Of a stretch of 64,000 nucleotides of DNA, positions 25,098-33,827 are shown one piece after another (position 1 is the stretch's first letter; the number at the start of each line of letters is the position of its first letter). Position numbers and translations under genes: made by a program. The notes beneath the pieces were generated by a model. The model was not told where the DNA came from. It saw nothing but the letters and a program-made list of their open reading frames with translations, and ran no database searches. This DNA is from Pacificoceanicola sp048553275 (GTDB taxonomy: Bacteria; Pseudomonadota; Alphaproteobacteria; Rhodobacterales; Rhodobacteraceae): the NCBI RefSeq assembly GCF_048553275.1, contig NZ_JBLZMW010000011.1, forward strand, positions 108,201 through 172,200. The letters are read 5' to 3'.

Positions 25098-25964
25098 ATG
25101 GCGAGCAATGCAACACATCGCAACCGCCGCCGCGCGCTCAAGGCGCTGCATTTCTTTGGCCTGTTCTGCGCCATGATGGTGCTCTGTGTGCCGGGGCTCT
25201 GGGTGGTTCTCAATTCCTTCCGGCCCACGGTCGAGATCATGGCGAAACCGCCGGTCTGGATCCCGAACGAGCTGAACCTCGATCATTACCGCGCCATGTT
25301 TGGCGGAGTGGGCGAGGGCGGCGTGCCGGTGCTGACCTATTTCCGCAATTCGCTGATCATTTCCGTGACGTCGACGATCATCGCGCTTCTGGTCGGGATG
25401 GCGGGTGGCTATGCCTTTGCCCGCTACCGGTTCAAGGGCAAGGCGTGGATCTTTGTCGGGCTGATGTGCACCCGTGCGGTGCCTGGTGTGGCGCTGTCAC
25501 TGCCGCTGTTCATCATCTTTGCCCGCGTCGGGATCATCGACACGCACTTTGGCATGATCCTGGCCTATGTGGCGATGAACGTGCCGTTCACAATCTGGCT
25601 GATCGACGGGTTCTTCCGGCAGATCCCGCCATCGTTGGCCGAAGCGGCGCAGATCGACGGCTGCACCCGCTGGCAGGCGTTCTGGCAGGTGGAATTCCCG
25701 GTGGCCAAGGCCGGGATCGCCAGCGCCGGGATCTTTGCCTTCCTCACCTCGTGGAATGAATATGCCCTGGCGTCGCAGCTGACCCGGTCGGTCACGTCCA
25801 AGACAATGCCGGTCGGTCTGCTCGATTTCCAGGCGGAGTTCACGCTCAACTGGGGCGGCATGTGCGCCCTTGCCGTGCTGATGATCATTCCGGCGCTCAT
25901 TCTCACCTTCCTCGTACAGAAACACCTCATTGCCGGCCTGACGTTCGGCGGCGTGAAAGGATAA
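25098..25964 (+). CDS. ABC sugar transporter permease (MalG-like)
   Basis: The 288-residue membrane protein has six predicted segments and a conserved EAA loop (EAAQIDGCTRWQAFWQVEFP). It starts 3 bp after the first permease and ends 3 bp before the ATPase, completing a family 1 sugar importer with the binding protein at 22835. Confidence 0.9.
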   Translation: MASNATHRNRRRALKALHFFGLFCAMMVLCVPGLWVVLNSFRPTVEIMAKPPVWIPNELNLDHYRAMFGGVGEGGVPVLTYFRNSLIISVTSTIIALLVGMAGGYAFARYRFKGKAWIFVGLMCTRAVPGVALSLPLFIIFARVGIIDTHFGMILAYVAMNVPFTIWLIDGFFRQIPPSLAEAAQIDGCTRWQAFWQVEFPVAKAGIASAGIFAFLTSWNEYALASQLTRSVTSKTMPVGLLDFQAEFTLNWGGMCALAVLMIIPALILTFLVQKHLIAGLTFGGVKG

Positions 25965-25967
25965 CAG

Positions 25968-27056
25968 ATGGCTCAGGTCCACCTCCGCGACGTGGTCAAG
26001 ACATACGGCGCGCTCGAAGTCGTTCACGCGATCAATCTCGACATCGAAGACAATGAGTTCGTCGTGCTCGTCGGTCCGTCTGGCTGTGGCAAGTCCACGA
26101 CGCTGCGCATGATCGCCGGGCTGGAGGATATCTCCGGTGGCGAGATTTTCATCGGGGACAACCTTGTCAACGATCTGCCCCCGCGCGAGCGCAACATCTC
26201 CATGGTCTTTCAGAACTACGCGCTCTATCCGCATATGACGGTGCGCGAAAACCTCGGGTTCTCGCTGAAGATCGCCAAGCGGCCGCAGGCCGAGATCGAC
26301 CGTGCGGTGGACGAGGCGGCCGGCATTCTGTCGCTGACGCCGCTGCTGGACCGCAAACCTGGCGCGCTGTCGGGTGGTCAGAGGCAGCGGGTCGCCATGG
26401 GCCGCGCCATCGTGCGGCACCCGGATGTGTTCCTGTTCGACGAGCCGCTGTCGAACCTCGATGCCAAGCTGCGCACCCAGATGCGGGTGGAGATCAAGAA
26501 GCTGCACCAGAAGGTGAAATCCACCATCGTCTACGTCACCCACGATCAGGTGGAGGCGATGACGCTGGCGGACCGGATCGTCATCATGCGTGACGGGCAC
26601 ATCGAGCAGATCGGCACGCCACTGGAGGTTTTTGAGAACCCGGTGAACACCTTTGTCGCGACCTTCATCGGTTCGCCGCCGATGAACCTTCTGGATGGGG
26701 TGATCCGGGGCGGGGATGTGGTGTTGGAGGATGGGACGACCGTCCCGATGCCGCCGCGCTATGCCGCCGCCGAAGGGCGCAGGGTGCAATTGGGGATGCG
26801 GGCGGACAACATCATGCCCGTGGGTCATTCGCTGCCGCCGACCGAGCACATGGCCCGGATCGACATGGGCGTGAACCTGACGGAGCCGCTGGGCACCGAA
26901 ACTCTGCTGTTCGCCGAACTGGCCGGGGCAGAGGTGCAGGCCAAGATGCTGAACCCGCGCCCGGTCAAGGCCGGCGAGCGCATGACGTTCCAGATCATGC
27001 TGGACAAATGCCACCTCTTTGATGCCGAGAGCGGCATGGCACTGAGGGCTGAGTGA
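25968..27056 (+). CDS. ugpC: ABC transporter ATP-binding protein, UgpC/MalK type
   Basis: The 362-residue ATPase has Walker A GPSGCGKST, signature LSGGQRQRV, Walker B VFLFDEPLSNLD and the switch histidine in YVTHDQVEAM. A C-terminal TOBE/OB regulatory region runs from about residue 240. It energises the two permeases. Its TGA stop overlaps the ATG of the next gene (TGATG), coupling transport to catabolism. The symbol denotes the family and not glycerol-3-phosphate specificity. Confidence 0.92.
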   Translation: MAQVHLRDVVKTYGALEVVHAINLDIEDNEFVVLVGPSGCGKSTTLRMIAGLEDISGGEIFIGDNLVNDLPPRERNISMVFQNYALYPHMTVRENLGFSLKIAKRPQAEIDRAVDEAAGILSLTPLLDRKPGALSGGQRQRVAMGRAIVRHPDVFLFDEPLSNLDAKLRTQMRVEIKKLHQKVKSTIVYVTHDQVEAMTLADRIVIMRDGHIEQIGTPLEVFENPVNTFVATFIGSPPMNLLDGVIRGGDVVLEDGTTVPMPPRYAAAEGRRVQLGMRADNIMPVGHSLPPTEHMARIDMGVNLTEPLGTETLLFAELAGAEVQAKMLNPRPVKAGERMTFQIMLDKCHLFDAESGMALRAE

Positions 27057-28168
27057 TGGCCAGGATCAGCCACGCGCGCGCCTTCATGGTGGATCTGACG
27101 CCCAAAGTGCTGCGCACCGACGCGATCCAGTCGTTCAAGAGCCAGGAAACGATTTTCGTCGAGGTCTTCGACGCGGATGGCGCGGCTGGCATGGGCTACA
27201 GTTATACCATCGGGGATGGCGGGCCGTCTGTCCTGGCGCTTTTGCAGCATACGCTGCTGCCCCGGTTGATGGGACAGGAGGCCGATGCGATCGAGGCGAT
27301 CTGGCGCGATCTGTTGTTCTGGACCCATGCCACGGCGGTGGGCCCGATCATGTCGCTTGCGCTTGCGGCGATCGACACGGCGCTCTGGGATCTGCGCGGG
27401 CGCAGGAGCGGACTGCCGCTCCATCGTCTGGCGGGCGGTGCAAAGGACCGTGTGCCGATGTACACGACCGAAGGCGGCTGGCTGCATATCGCACCGGAGG
27501 CGTTGGTCGAGGATGCACAAGCCGCGCAGGCGCAGGGTTTTCGCGGCTCAAAGGTGAAGATCGGCAAGCCGACGGTTGCCGGGGATGCGGCGCGGCTCGG
27601 TGCGGTGCGCGCCGCGCTTGGTGACGATTACGAGATCATGACCGACGCCAACCAATCCATGACGGCCGCCGAGGCGCTGCGCCGCGTGCCGATGCTGGAG
27701 GCGCTGAACATTGGCTGGTTCGAGGAGCCTCTGCCCTCTGACGATATCGCGGGCCATGCCCGCCTGCAGAGCCAGAGCCGGGTGCCGGTGGCCGTGGGCG
27801 AGAGCCTGTACTCGCCCGGGCAGTTTGCCGATTACATCGCGCAGGGTGCCTGCGGCATCGTGCAGGCGGACGTGGCGCGGGTGGGCGGCATCACGCCCTG
27901 GCTCAAGATCGCGCATCTGGCGGAGGCGCATAACCTCGCCATTTGCCCGCACTTCCTGATGGAATTGCACGTCAGCCTTGTCTGCGCCGTGCCGAATGCG
28001 CCGTGGCTTGAATACATCCCGCAGCTTGATGACGTGGCCGCGCCGATGGGGCGTGATGGCGGCATGGCGCTGGCGCCGATGGCGCCGGGGCTCGGGATCG
28101 ACTGGGACGTTGACCGGCTCCGGGCGTTGACGAGCGCGGGCAGCGCGTTCGAGATCAAGGGGGAGTGA
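27056..28168 (+). CDS. Enolase-superfamily sugar-acid dehydratase (mandelate racemase subgroup)
   Basis: The protein has about 370 residues. The general-base lysine lies in SKVKIG, metal ligands in TDANQS, WFEEPL and GES, and a catalytic histidine in CPHFLMELH. This is the mandelate racemase-like set seen in acid-sugar dehydratases. In this operon the likely reaction is dehydration of L-rhamnonate or L-fuconate to the 2-keto-3-deoxy acid. Classical L-fuconate dehydratase is longer (over 420 residues), so the substrate may be another 6-deoxy or hexonic acid. The ATG at 27056 is preferred to the GTG at 27053 because of the TGATG overlap with ugpC. Confidence 0.82.
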   Translation: MARISHARAFMVDLTPKVLRTDAIQSFKSQETIFVEVFDADGAAGMGYSYTIGDGGPSVLALLQHTLLPRLMGQEADAIEAIWRDLLFWTHATAVGPIMSLALAAIDTALWDLRGRRSGLPLHRLAGGAKDRVPMYTTEGGWLHIAPEALVEDAQAAQAQGFRGSKVKIGKPTVAGDAARLGAVRAALGDDYEIMTDANQSMTAAEALRRVPMLEALNIGWFEEPLPSDDIAGHARLQSQSRVPVAVGESLYSPGQFADYIAQGACGIVQADVARVGGITPWLKIAHLAEAHNLAICPHFLMELHVSLVCAVPNAPWLEYIPQLDDVAAPMGRDGGMALAPMAPGLGIDWDVDRLRALTSAGSAFEIKGE

Positions 28169-28169
28169 G

Positions 28170-28499
28170 ATGCAAAGACACGGACAACTGATCGGGATCG
28201 GGGCCGAGGCCATCGCTGAGTACAAGGCCCTGCATGAAGAGGTCTGGCCGCGGGTGCTGCGGATGATTTCGGACTGTAACATCCGCAATTACACCATCTT
28301 CCTGAAGGAGCCGGAAAACCTGCTGTTCGCCTATTTCGAATACGTGGGGCAGGATTTCGAAGGCGACATGGCCAAGATGGCCGCCGATCCGGTGACCCAG
28401 AAATGGTGGGAGGTTTGCATGCCGCTGCAGACGCCGTTGGAGAAGCGGGGGCCCGGCGAATGGTGGGCCGAGATGGAAGAGGTGTTCCATCATGACTGA
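28170..28499 (+). CDS. rhaM: L-rhamnose mutarotase family protein (RhaM-like)
   Basis: The 109-residue protein of the RhaM/DUF718 family has the segments YKALHEEVWPRVL, NYTIFLKEPENLLFAYFEY and DPVTQKWWEVCMPLQ, which include the conserved histidine and tryptophan pair of L-rhamnose mutarotases. It interconverts alpha and beta anomers so that the following dehydrogenase has the right form. It begins 1 bp after the dehydratase and overlaps the next gene by 8 bp. Its presence is a direct hint that a 6-deoxysugar such as L-rhamnose is the operon substrate. Confidence 0.85.
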   Translation: MQRHGQLIGIGAEAIAEYKALHEEVWPRVLRMISDCNIRNYTIFLKEPENLLFAYFEYVGQDFEGDMAKMAADPVTQKWWEVCMPLQTPLEKRGPGEWWAEMEEVFHHD

Positions 28500-29556
28500 T
28501 CTGGCCACTCTGCGGCAGAGCGTCGACATGCCACAAACCGCGCGCCCGGTGGTAATCTTTGGCGCGGGCTCCATCGTGACAGACGCGCATTTGCCAGCGT
28601 ACCGCGATCTCGGCGTGCCGGTGGCGGGGATCTTCGATCCGGACACGGCAAAGGCGGCGCAGGTCGCCGCCGCCTGGAAGACGCATGCCTTCGCGACGAT
28701 GGGTGAGGCCATCGGGCAGGCGGAGATGATCTACGATCTGGCCGTGCCGCCATCGGCGATCCCCGGCATTCTGGAGGCGTTGCCCGATGGAGCGATTGCA
28801 CTTATCCAAAAACCGCTTGGCTCCGATCTGGCCGAGGCGGACGCGATCATCCGGATCCTGCGGCGTAAGGGGATCAAGGCGGCGGTGAATTTCCAGCTGC
28901 GTTTCGCGCCGATGAGCCTTGCCCTCAAGGACGCAGTGGCGCAAGGCCTGCTCGGTGAGATCGTCGATTTCGACGCCTGGCTTGCGCTGGATACGCCGTG
29001 GCATCTTTGGGAGTTTCTCGCCGATCTGCCGCGTGTGGAGATCCTGCTTCACTCGATCCACTATCTCGATTTCGTGCGCGATCTGATGGGCAATCCGCAA
29101 GGGGTGCATGCGCGAACCATGGGGCATCCGTCGTCGACCGTATCGAACACACGCACGGCGATGATGCTGGACTATGGTCAGGCGGCGCGGTGCGCCCTGT
29201 CGATCAACCACAACCACAGCTTTGGGCGCAAGTTTCAGGCCTGCGAGTTCCGTATCTGCGGCACCGAGGGCGCGGCCTATATGAAACTGGGCGTCAATCT
29301 CGATTATCCGAACGGCGAGCCGGACGCGCTTTGGCTCAACACCGGAGGCGATTGGGAGCAGGTGCCGCTGAATGGCAACTGGTTTATTGCCGCCTTCCAT
29401 GGCCGCTTTGCGCAGGTTCAACGCTTCGCGGCCGGGCTGGACGAGATCCTCGAAGGGTCCGCCGAGGACGCATGGCACACCATGGCGCTTGTCGAGGCGG
29501 CCTATGAAAGCTCCGCCAAACCCATGCACGCGATCAAGGAGACACCCGATGCTTGA
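28492..29556 (+). CDS. Gfo/Idh/MocA family NAD(P)-dependent oxidoreductase
   Basis: This 354-residue oxidoreductase has an N-terminal Rossmann fold (VVIFGAGSIVTDAHLP) and a C-terminal alpha/beta substrate domain. The usual EKP motif reads QKP (ALIQKPLG), which keeps the catalytic lysine but changes the preceding glutamate. It could be the sugar 1-dehydrogenase opening the pathway, or act on a sugar acid. It overlaps rhaM by 8 bp and the MaoC-like gene by 8 bp, so it is firmly part of the operon. Confidence 0.82.
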   Translation: MTDLATLRQSVDMPQTARPVVIFGAGSIVTDAHLPAYRDLGVPVAGIFDPDTAKAAQVAAAWKTHAFATMGEAIGQAEMIYDLAVPPSAIPGILEALPDGAIALIQKPLGSDLAEADAIIRILRRKGIKAAVNFQLRFAPMSLALKDAVAQGLLGEIVDFDAWLALDTPWHLWEFLADLPRVEILLHSIHYLDFVRDLMGNPQGVHARTMGHPSSTVSNTRTAMMLDYGQAARCALSINHNHSFGRKFQACEFRICGTEGAAYMKLGVNLDYPNGEPDALWLNTGGDWEQVPLNGNWFIAAFHGRFAQVQRFAAGLDEILEGSAEDAWHTMALVEAAYESSAKPMHAIKETPDA

Positions 29557-29995
29557 GCAGGTGAAATACTACGAGGATTACGAGATCGGCGAAGGCCGCG
29601 AGACCGTGGGCCGCACGATCACCGAAACCGACTTTGTCGTGCATGCGGGCCATTCGGGCGATTTCTTCCCGCATCACCTCGACGAGGAATTCTGCAAGAC
29701 GCTGCCCTTTGGCCAGCGGATCGCCCATGGCACCATGGTGTTTACCATCGGCGTGGGCCTGACCGCGACGATCATCAACCCGGTGGCCTTCTCCTACGGC
29801 TATGACCGTATGCGGTTTGTCACGCCGGTCTTCATCGGTGACACGATCCGCAGCAAGGTGGAGATCATCGGCAAGGACGTCATGGAGAAGCGCCCGGGCT
29901 ATGGCCGCGTGACCGAACGTCTGACCGTGTCAAAGCACAGCGGCGAGACGGCGCTTGTCGCCGATCACATCTATATGGTGGAGATGAAAGGGTGA
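29549..29995 (+). CDS. MaoC-like hot-dog dehydratase/hydratase
   Basis: The 148-residue protein starts at MLEQVKYYEDYEIG. The MaoC signature is visible as DFVVHAGHSGDFFPHHLDEEF, with the catalytic Asp/His pair, followed by AHGTMVF. MaoC proteins hydrate or dehydrate acyl-CoA-like or small acid substrates. It is unusual inside a sugar-acid operon, and its substrate here is unknown. It overlaps Gfo/Idh by 8 bp and the SAF-domain gene by 4 bp. Confidence 0.83.
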   Translation: MLEQVKYYEDYEIGEGRETVGRTITETDFVVHAGHSGDFFPHHLDEEFCKTLPFGQRIAHGTMVFTIGVGLTATIINPVAFSYGYDRMRFVTPVFIGDTIRSKVEIIGKDVMEKRPGYGRVTERLTVSKHSGETALVADHIYMVEMKG

Positions 29996-30306
29996 CCGGG
30001 CCGTTCCTGCTTTTGCATCCCGACGACAACGTGCTTGTTGCGCGCCAGAGCGCGGCGGAAGGACTTGAGGTCACGCTGGAGGGCGGGGCGGTCAAGCTGT
30101 CGCGGCTCATTCCGCTGGCACACAAGATCGCCCGGCGCGGCATCGCGGAAGGCGAGAAAATCCTGAAGTACGGCATGCCGATCGGCGTCGCATTGCAGCC
30201 GATTGCCGCCGGAGAGCATGTGCATGTTCACAACATCCGGTCCGATTATACCCCGACGCATGCGCTTCAGGATGCGGACGGGATCAGCGCGGGGGTGGCG
30301 CAATGA
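29992..30306 (+). CDS. UxaA-type SAF-domain small subunit
   Basis: The 104-residue SAF-domain protein corresponds to the N-terminal domain of altronate/galactarate dehydratases (UxaA, GarD) and to small subunits such as SuyA of (2R)-sulfolactate sulfo-lyase. The segments FLLLHPDDNVLVA and the C-terminal EHVHVHNIRSDY are typical. It overlaps both neighbours by 4 bp and must work with the large subunit immediately downstream. Whether the pair dehydrates a sugar acid or acts as a lyase is not resolved. Confidence 0.82.
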   Translation: MTGPFLLLHPDDNVLVARQSAAEGLEVTLEGGAVKLSRLIPLAHKIARRGIAEGEKILKYGMPIGVALQPIAAGEHVHVHNIRSDYTPTHALQDADGISAGVAQ

Positions 30307-31502
30307 CGACGTTGACAGGTTATCCGAGAGCCGATGGGCGCAAGGGCATTCGCAACACGGTTGTCGTGGCCTATCTGGTTGAGTGCGCGCATTTCGTGGC
30401 GTCGAAGATCGTCGCGGGCTTTCCCGACGACGATGTGCAGCTGATTGGCTTTCCGGGCTGTTTTCCGAATGAATACGCGGCGGGGATGATGGACAAGCTG
30501 TGCACCCACCCCAACGTCGGTGCGGTGCTCTTCGTATCGCTCGGGTGCGAGAGTTTCGACAAGGTGCGGGCTTCCGAGACGGTGGCCGGCTCTGCGCGCC
30601 CGGTCAAGACTCTGGTTATTCAGAAGGCAGGCGGCACCGCATCCACGGTAGCGGCGGGGCGCGCATGGGTGCAAGAGGCCCTGCAAGACGTGGCCGGGCT
30701 TGAGCGGGTGCCGATGGGCGTGGACGAGCTGATCATCGGCACGGTCTGCGGCGGCTCGGATGGCACCTCCGGCATCTCCGGCAACCCGGCGGCGGGCAAG
30801 GCCTTTGACATGCTGGTGGCGGAGGGTGCGGCCTGCATCTTCGAGGAAACCGGCGAGCTGATCGGCTGTGAGGAGATCATGGCGGAGCGGGCGGTGACGC
30901 CGGAGCTTGGCCAGGCGCTGCGCGAGAGCGTGCAGAAGGCGGAACGCTACTATGCCACGCTGGGCTATGGCTCCTTTGCGGCGGGCAATGCCGCCGGTGG
31001 CCTGTCGACCATCGAGGAAAAGAGCCTCGGCGCCTACGTCAAATCGGGCGAGTCGCCGATTTCGGGCCTGATCAAACCGGGAGACATCCCGCCGCGCGGC
31101 GGGCTGTACCTGATGGACGTGGTGCCCGATGGCGATGTGCGCTTCGGGTTTCCGAACATCTCGGACAACGCGGAGATCGTCGAGATGATCGCCAGTGGCG
31201 CTCATCTTTCGTTGTTCGTGACCGGGCGCGGCTCGGTTGTCGGCTCGGCGATTTCGCCGGTGATCAAGATCTGCGCCAATCCCGACACCTTCCGCGCCCT
31301 GAGCGAGGACATGGATGTCAACGCGGGCGACATCATCGAAGGGGTCCGCAGCATCGACGCGGTCGGACAGGAGATCCGCGATCTCGTCGTGGCCGTGGCG
31401 GGCGGCGCTCAGACCAAGTCGGAGGCCATGGGCCACCGGGAGTTCATCCTGACCTACAAGGCATTCGAGCCCATCGGACCAAGCTGCCTGCCGGCGGCGT
31501 GA
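30303..31502 (+). CDS. UxaA-family dehydratase/lyase large subunit
   Basis: The 399-residue protein corresponds to the C-terminal catalytic region of altronate dehydratase. It has segments such as GYPRADGRKGIRN, NVGAVLFVSLGCES and VCGGSDGTSGISGNPAAG, and several cysteines that could hold an iron centre. With the SAF subunit (4-bp overlap) it forms a split UxaA-type enzyme. In the operon it offers a second route to a 2-keto-3-deoxy acid beside the enolase-superfamily enzyme. SuyB-like sulfo-lyase activity is an alternative, but no sulfonate genes are nearby. Confidence 0.85.
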   Translation: MTTLTGYPRADGRKGIRNTVVVAYLVECAHFVASKIVAGFPDDDVQLIGFPGCFPNEYAAGMMDKLCTHPNVGAVLFVSLGCESFDKVRASETVAGSARPVKTLVIQKAGGTASTVAAGRAWVQEALQDVAGLERVPMGVDELIIGTVCGGSDGTSGISGNPAAGKAFDMLVAEGAACIFEETGELIGCEEIMAERAVTPELGQALRESVQKAERYYATLGYGSFAAGNAAGGLSTIEEKSLGAYVKSGESPISGLIKPGDIPPRGGLYLMDVVPDGDVRFGFPNISDNAEIVEMIASGAHLSLFVTGRGSVVGSAISPVIKICANPDTFRALSEDMDVNAGDIIEGVRSIDAVGQEIRDLVVAVAGGAQTKSEAMGHREFILTYKAFEPIGPSCLPAA

Positions 31503-31515
31503 CAAGGAGAAGACA

Positions 31516-32253
31516 GTGAAACGATTGGACGGAAAGACCTGCGTCGTTACGGCGGCGGGGCAGGGGATAGGCCGCGCGACAGCGGAGCGGCTGGCGGCGG
31601 AAGGAGGGCGGGTGATTGCCACCGACATCAATGTGGCGGCCCTGGACGCACTGAATGCCACTCCAGGCATCGAGGCGCGGCGGCTCGATGTGCTGGACGG
31701 GGAGGCGATCACCGCCTTTGCCGCCGAGGTTGGCACCGCGGATGTGCTCTTCAACTGCGCGGGAATCGTGCACAGCGGCACCATCCTTGAGTCCACCGAG
31801 GCGGAGTGGGACTTTGCCTTCGATCTGAACGCCAAGGCGCAATACCGCATGATCCGCGCCTTTCTGCCCGGAATGCTGGCGCAGAAGCGCGGCTCGATCA
31901 TCAACATGTCGTCCGTGGCAGGACCGGTGACGGGGCCGGTCAACCGCTTTGTCTACTCCGCGTCAAAGGCGGCTGTGGCGGGCATGACGCTTGCCATCGC
32001 AAATGACTACGTGACCGAAGGCATCCGCTGCAACGCCATCGCGCCCGGCACCGTCGACAGCCCGTCCCTGCACGAGCGGCTGAGGGCGACCGGGGACTAT
32101 GACGGCGCTTTGAAAACCTTCATTGCGCGCCAGCCGATGGGCCGCATCGGCAAGCCCGAAGAGGTGGCCGCGCTGGTCGCTTATCTGGCGGCGGACGAGA
32201 GCGGTTTTACCACCGGACAGGTGCATGTGATCGACGGCGGCTGGACCGCGTAA
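31516..32253 (+). CDS. SDR dehydrogenase, 2-keto-3-deoxy-L-fuconate/rhamnonate dehydrogenase-like
   Basis: The 245-residue short-chain dehydrogenase has the nucleotide motif TAAGQGIGRA, the VLFNCAGIVHSGTIL segment, catalytic Ser (NMSSVAG), Tyr and Lys (YSASKAA), and NAIAPGTVDSPS. The overall pattern is close to cytosolic BDH2/DHRS6 and bacterial 2-keto-3-deoxy-L-fuconate 4-dehydrogenases. It would oxidise the 2-keto-3-deoxy acid at C4 before hydrolysis by the downstream FAH protein. The start is GTG with AAGGAG upstream. Confidence 0.85.
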   Translation: MKRLDGKTCVVTAAGQGIGRATAERLAAEGGRVIATDINVAALDALNATPGIEARRLDVLDGEAITAFAAEVGTADVLFNCAGIVHSGTILESTEAEWDFAFDLNAKAQYRMIRAFLPGMLAQKRGSIINMSSVAGPVTGPVNRFVYSASKAAVAGMTLAIANDYVTEGIRCNAIAPGTVDSPSLHERLRATGDYDGALKTFIARQPMGRIGKPEEVAALVAYLAADESGFTTGQVHVIDGGWTA

Positions 32254-32268
32254 ATCGGGAGAAGTTTC

Positions 32269-33108
32269 ATGAAATTTGCAAGATATGGCGAGCGCGGATC
32301 AGAAATGCCCGCTTTGGTCGAGGATGACGGTACGCTGCGCGATCTCAGCGGCCATGTCGACGATATCGCGGGCGATGTGCTGACACGGCTGGAAACCCTG
32401 AAGGGCATCGACCCGGCGAGCCTGCCGATCGTCGAGGGTCAGCCGCGTCTGGGCGCCTGTGTCGGGCGGACGGGCAAGTTCATCTGCATCGGTCTGAACT
32501 ACGCCGACCACGCCGCCGAGAGCGGGCTGGAGGTTCCGCCCGAACCGGTGATCTTTGCCAAGTACACCTCTGCCATATGCGGGCCGAACGATCCGATCCT
32601 CATCCCGCGCGGCTCCGAAAAGACCGATTGGGAGGTCGAGCTTGGCTTTGTCATCGGCAAGAAGGCCAAATACGTGGACGAGGCGGATGCGATGGATCAT
32701 GTCGCGGGCTTTTGCCTGATCAATGACGTTTCGGAACGCGCCTATCAGATCGAGCGCGCGGGCCAGTGGTCCAAGGGCAAATCCTCGGACAACTTCGGCC
32801 CCACAGGCCCGTGGCTTGTTACCCCGGACGAGGTTGGGGATTTCGACAACCTGCACATGTGGCTCGACGTGAATGGCGAGCGCATGCAGGACGGCTCTTC
32901 GTCCACCATGGTCTACCGTGTGCCGTATCTCGTCTCTTACCTGTCGCAGTTCTTCACGCTGGAGCCGGGCGATATCATTTCCACCGGCACACCTCCCGGC
33001 GTCGGCCTTGGCTTCAATCCACCGCGCTATCTCAAGGCCGGGGACGAGGTGCGTTTGGGGATCGAAAAGCTGGGCGAACAGCGTCAGGTTTGCGTCGACG
33101 ACGAGTGA
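32269..33108 (+). CDS. FAH-family 2,4-diketo-3-deoxy-L-fuconate/rhamnonate hydrolase
   Basis: The 279-residue protein has the FAH metal motif DWEVELGFVIG, the conserved FICIGLNYADHAAE segment and the GDIISTGTPPGVG motif. In the non-phosphorylative 6-deoxysugar pathway this family splits the 2,4-diketo acid to pyruvate and L-lactate. It is the last gene of the operon and is followed by an intrinsic terminator. It is distinct from the hpaG copy at 7831. Confidence 0.87.
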   Translation: MKFARYGERGSEMPALVEDDGTLRDLSGHVDDIAGDVLTRLETLKGIDPASLPIVEGQPRLGACVGRTGKFICIGLNYADHAAESGLEVPPEPVIFAKYTSAICGPNDPILIPRGSEKTDWEVELGFVIGKKAKYVDEADAMDHVAGFCLINDVSERAYQIERAGQWSKGKSSDNFGPTGPWLVTPDEVGDFDNLHMWLDVNGERMQDGSSSTMVYRVPYLVSYLSQFFTLEPGDIISTGTPPGVGLGFNPPRYLKAGDEVRLGIEKLGEQRQVCVDDE

Positions 33109-33128
33109 GACGGGCCGCAGACATGAAG

Positions 33129-33155
33129 AAGGGCGCCGGTTCTGGCGCCCTTTTG
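33129..33155 (+). terminator. Intrinsic terminator of the deoxysugar operon
   Basis: A perfect 9-bp stem AAGGGCGCC / GGCGCCCTT with a GGTTCT loop is followed by T residues, 20 bp after the FAH hydrolase stop. Confidence 0.88.
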
Positions 33156-33285
33156 CCATGCGGTGCGCGGGGTCGGATTGACACGCGGCGTGTCGCGGCC
33201 CTGTCCGGCTCCCGGCTGTCTTTCGGTGGCTTTGATATCGGCTTGTCAGAGGGGGCTGTTGGCTATGCGCCAACACATCGACCGC

Positions 33286-33693
33286 TCAACCGGGAAGGCC
33301 GTCGATGCTTTGGACAGAGGCGAGGTCGTTGTCCCAATCGGCGCGACTGGACATGCAGATGTGCGCGTTGGGCCGGATGTCGATCTTGCTGTCGAGCGAG
33401 CCAGCCGGCACCACAAGCACACCATCGCTCTCCTGAGAGAACGGCAAGGCGGACCCGCACTCCGTGCAAAAGCACTTCATGTGTCTTGAGCCGGGAAGCC
33501 GGAATTCCTTGATGTTTTTCTCTCCCGAAAGCCATTCGATCGTCGCCTTGGAGGAAAACAGGTTTGCGGAGTGGGCGGACCCGCTGTCCTTGCGGCAGCG
33601 GGTGCAGTGACACAGAAAGAACCCCTCAAACGGGCCCGATATCCGGAACGTTACAGAACCACAAAGACACTGTCCGGTTGCAAGATTGTCCAT
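33286..33693 (-). CDS. GFA/CENP-V family zinc protein
   Basis: The 135-residue protein starts at MDNLATGQCLCGSV with GGAGG 9-13 bp upstream. It shows the zinc-binding cysteine pattern of glutathione-dependent formaldehyde-activating-like proteins: CLCGSV, FLCHCTRCRK and CFCTECGSALPF. Most members have no proven activity on formaldehyde, so the function is open. It stands alone between two terminators and is convergent with the deoxysugar operon. Confidence 0.85.
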   Translation of the reverse strand: MDNLATGQCLCGSVTFRISGPFEGFFLCHCTRCRKDSGSAHSANLFSSKATIEWLSGEKNIKEFRLPGSRHMKCFCTECGSALPFSQESDGVLVVPAGSLDSKIDIRPNAHICMSSRADWDNDLASVQSIDGLPG

Positions 33694-33827
33694 TGGGCGT
33701 CCTCCCGACATGCGACCAGCCGATCGCCAGCCTTGCTCAAATCCCGTCTGCGAGTCATATCCCCTCGCATACACGGATCCAAGATCGAGTTGGACTCTCA
33801 CCGCAGAGCTAGGCTTTGCGTCATGGC

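Noticed and set aside
29992..31502. Reading the UxaA pair as SuyAB sulfolactate sulfo-lyase
   Set aside because: Sizes fit, but there are no sulfonate transport or sulfite-handling genes nearby and the operon is sugar-related; kept only as an alternative.
33097..33160. Small RNA gene at the hairpin after the deoxysugar operon
   Set aside because: The structure is fully explained as an intrinsic terminator at the operon end.
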